This document shows, one piece after another, positions 32,454 to 32,707 of a DNA stretch of 32,707 bases. The notes beneath the pieces were generated by a model. The model did no database searches and was not told the origin of the DNA. It was given only the letters and a program-made list of their open reading frames with translations. The first letter of the stretch is position 1. Each line of letters starts with the position of its first letter. This DNA is from Rhodospirillales bacterium. Its GTDB lineage: Bacteria; Pseudomonadota; Alphaproteobacteria; BOG-932; Roseiterribacteraceae. The stretch spans positions 1-32,707 of the forward strand of contig JAQGIE010000267.1 of the NCBI GenBank assembly GCA_028291365.1. The letters run 5' to 3'. A program made the translations under genes and the position numbers.

Positions 32454-32707
32454 GAGCCCTCCCGCACTGTTAGGTCATTAGCCTCAAAGGCCTATTTGGA
32501 CGCGTTCTTACACAGCAGCGAACGATATTGCTACAAGCAGAGCGCGTTTTTTTGAATCGCTCAAAATTACGGTGTTTAGCGAAACCTTAATTACCACTGC
32601 CTGAGTTGTCGTCGTTCCGTAGCTCGGTGCTTCGTTTGCGCGTTCGCCTTCTTTTGCGCGCCGACGCGATCCTGCGCTCGCCAAGAAAATGCCAGTCCAG
32701 CGCGGCT
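32454..32707. other. Upstream region of the biosynthetic operon, to the window end
   Basis: AT-richer than its surroundings between about 32500 and 32600. No credible coding frame seen on either strand. It should hold the operon promoter. The best guess read on the minus strand is TTGTAG (plus 32532-32537 region) with TGTAAG 18 bases on, which is weak. A small GCCT-CAA-AGGC hairpin lies near 32481-32491 in the presumed leader. The gene beyond the edge cannot be seen. Confidence 0.4.

Overview
The window is GC-rich throughout and looks like chromosomal DNA of an alphaproteobacterium. Two lines of evidence support this: a FecI/FecR/TonB-receptor style of gene content, and a pair of palindromic intergenic elements (21992-22094) of a kind I associate from memory with Rhizobiales-type genomes. 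The genus cannot be fixed from sequence alone. I see no rRNA, tRNA, CRISPR array, insertion sequence or phage gene.

Layout. (1) 1-3596, minus strand: an RND efflux permease cut by the window edge, plus its lipoprotein adaptor. A divergent TetR-type regulator (3707-4375) follows; the shared gap carries a perfect inverted repeat overlapping a good sigma70-like promoter. (2) 4536-10286, minus strand: a complete tripartite efflux operon of outer-membrane factor, adaptor and MdtB/C-like permease, with overlapping genes. (3) 10545-18491, minus strand: a translationally linked series of ECF sigma factor, FecR-type anti-sigma factor, TonB receptor with an STN domain, exported prolyl oligopeptidase and exported S10 carboxypeptidase. 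A Tat-exported PLP enzyme of the class V aminotransferase/isopenicillin-N-epimerase type (18611-19846) diverges from it and is followed by an Hpt-like protein. (4) 20712-21992, plus strand: a PEP-CTERM secreted protein behind a sigma54-like promoter. (5) 22176-32453, minus strand: a tight biosynthetic and export operon. In transcription order it holds a DUF697-like protein, a RiPP-type B12/radical SAM enzyme, a TauD/SyrP-like dioxygenase, a type II thioesterase, an Sfp-type phosphopantetheinyl transferase, a secreted Cys-containing unknown, a 63-residue membrane protein, a SyrD/PvdE-type cyclic-peptide ABC exporter, an SPFH protein and, after a 109-bp gap, a gamma-glutamyltransferase.

How the parts may work together (inference). 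Region 5 mixes hallmarks of ribosomal-peptide maturation (radical SAM) with hallmarks of nonribosomal synthesis (thioesterase, phosphopantetheinyl transferase, SyrP-like oxygenase, cyclic-peptide exporter), yet the window contains neither an NRPS nor an obvious core peptide. Region 3 is a cell-surface-signalled uptake system with peptidases and a periplasmic PLP enzyme. Together the regions resemble the logic of a pyoverdine-like pathway (export, periplasmic tailoring, receptor, ECF regulation) built from different parts. This is the most interesting aspect of the window. Whether regions 3 and 5 serve one molecule is unproven.
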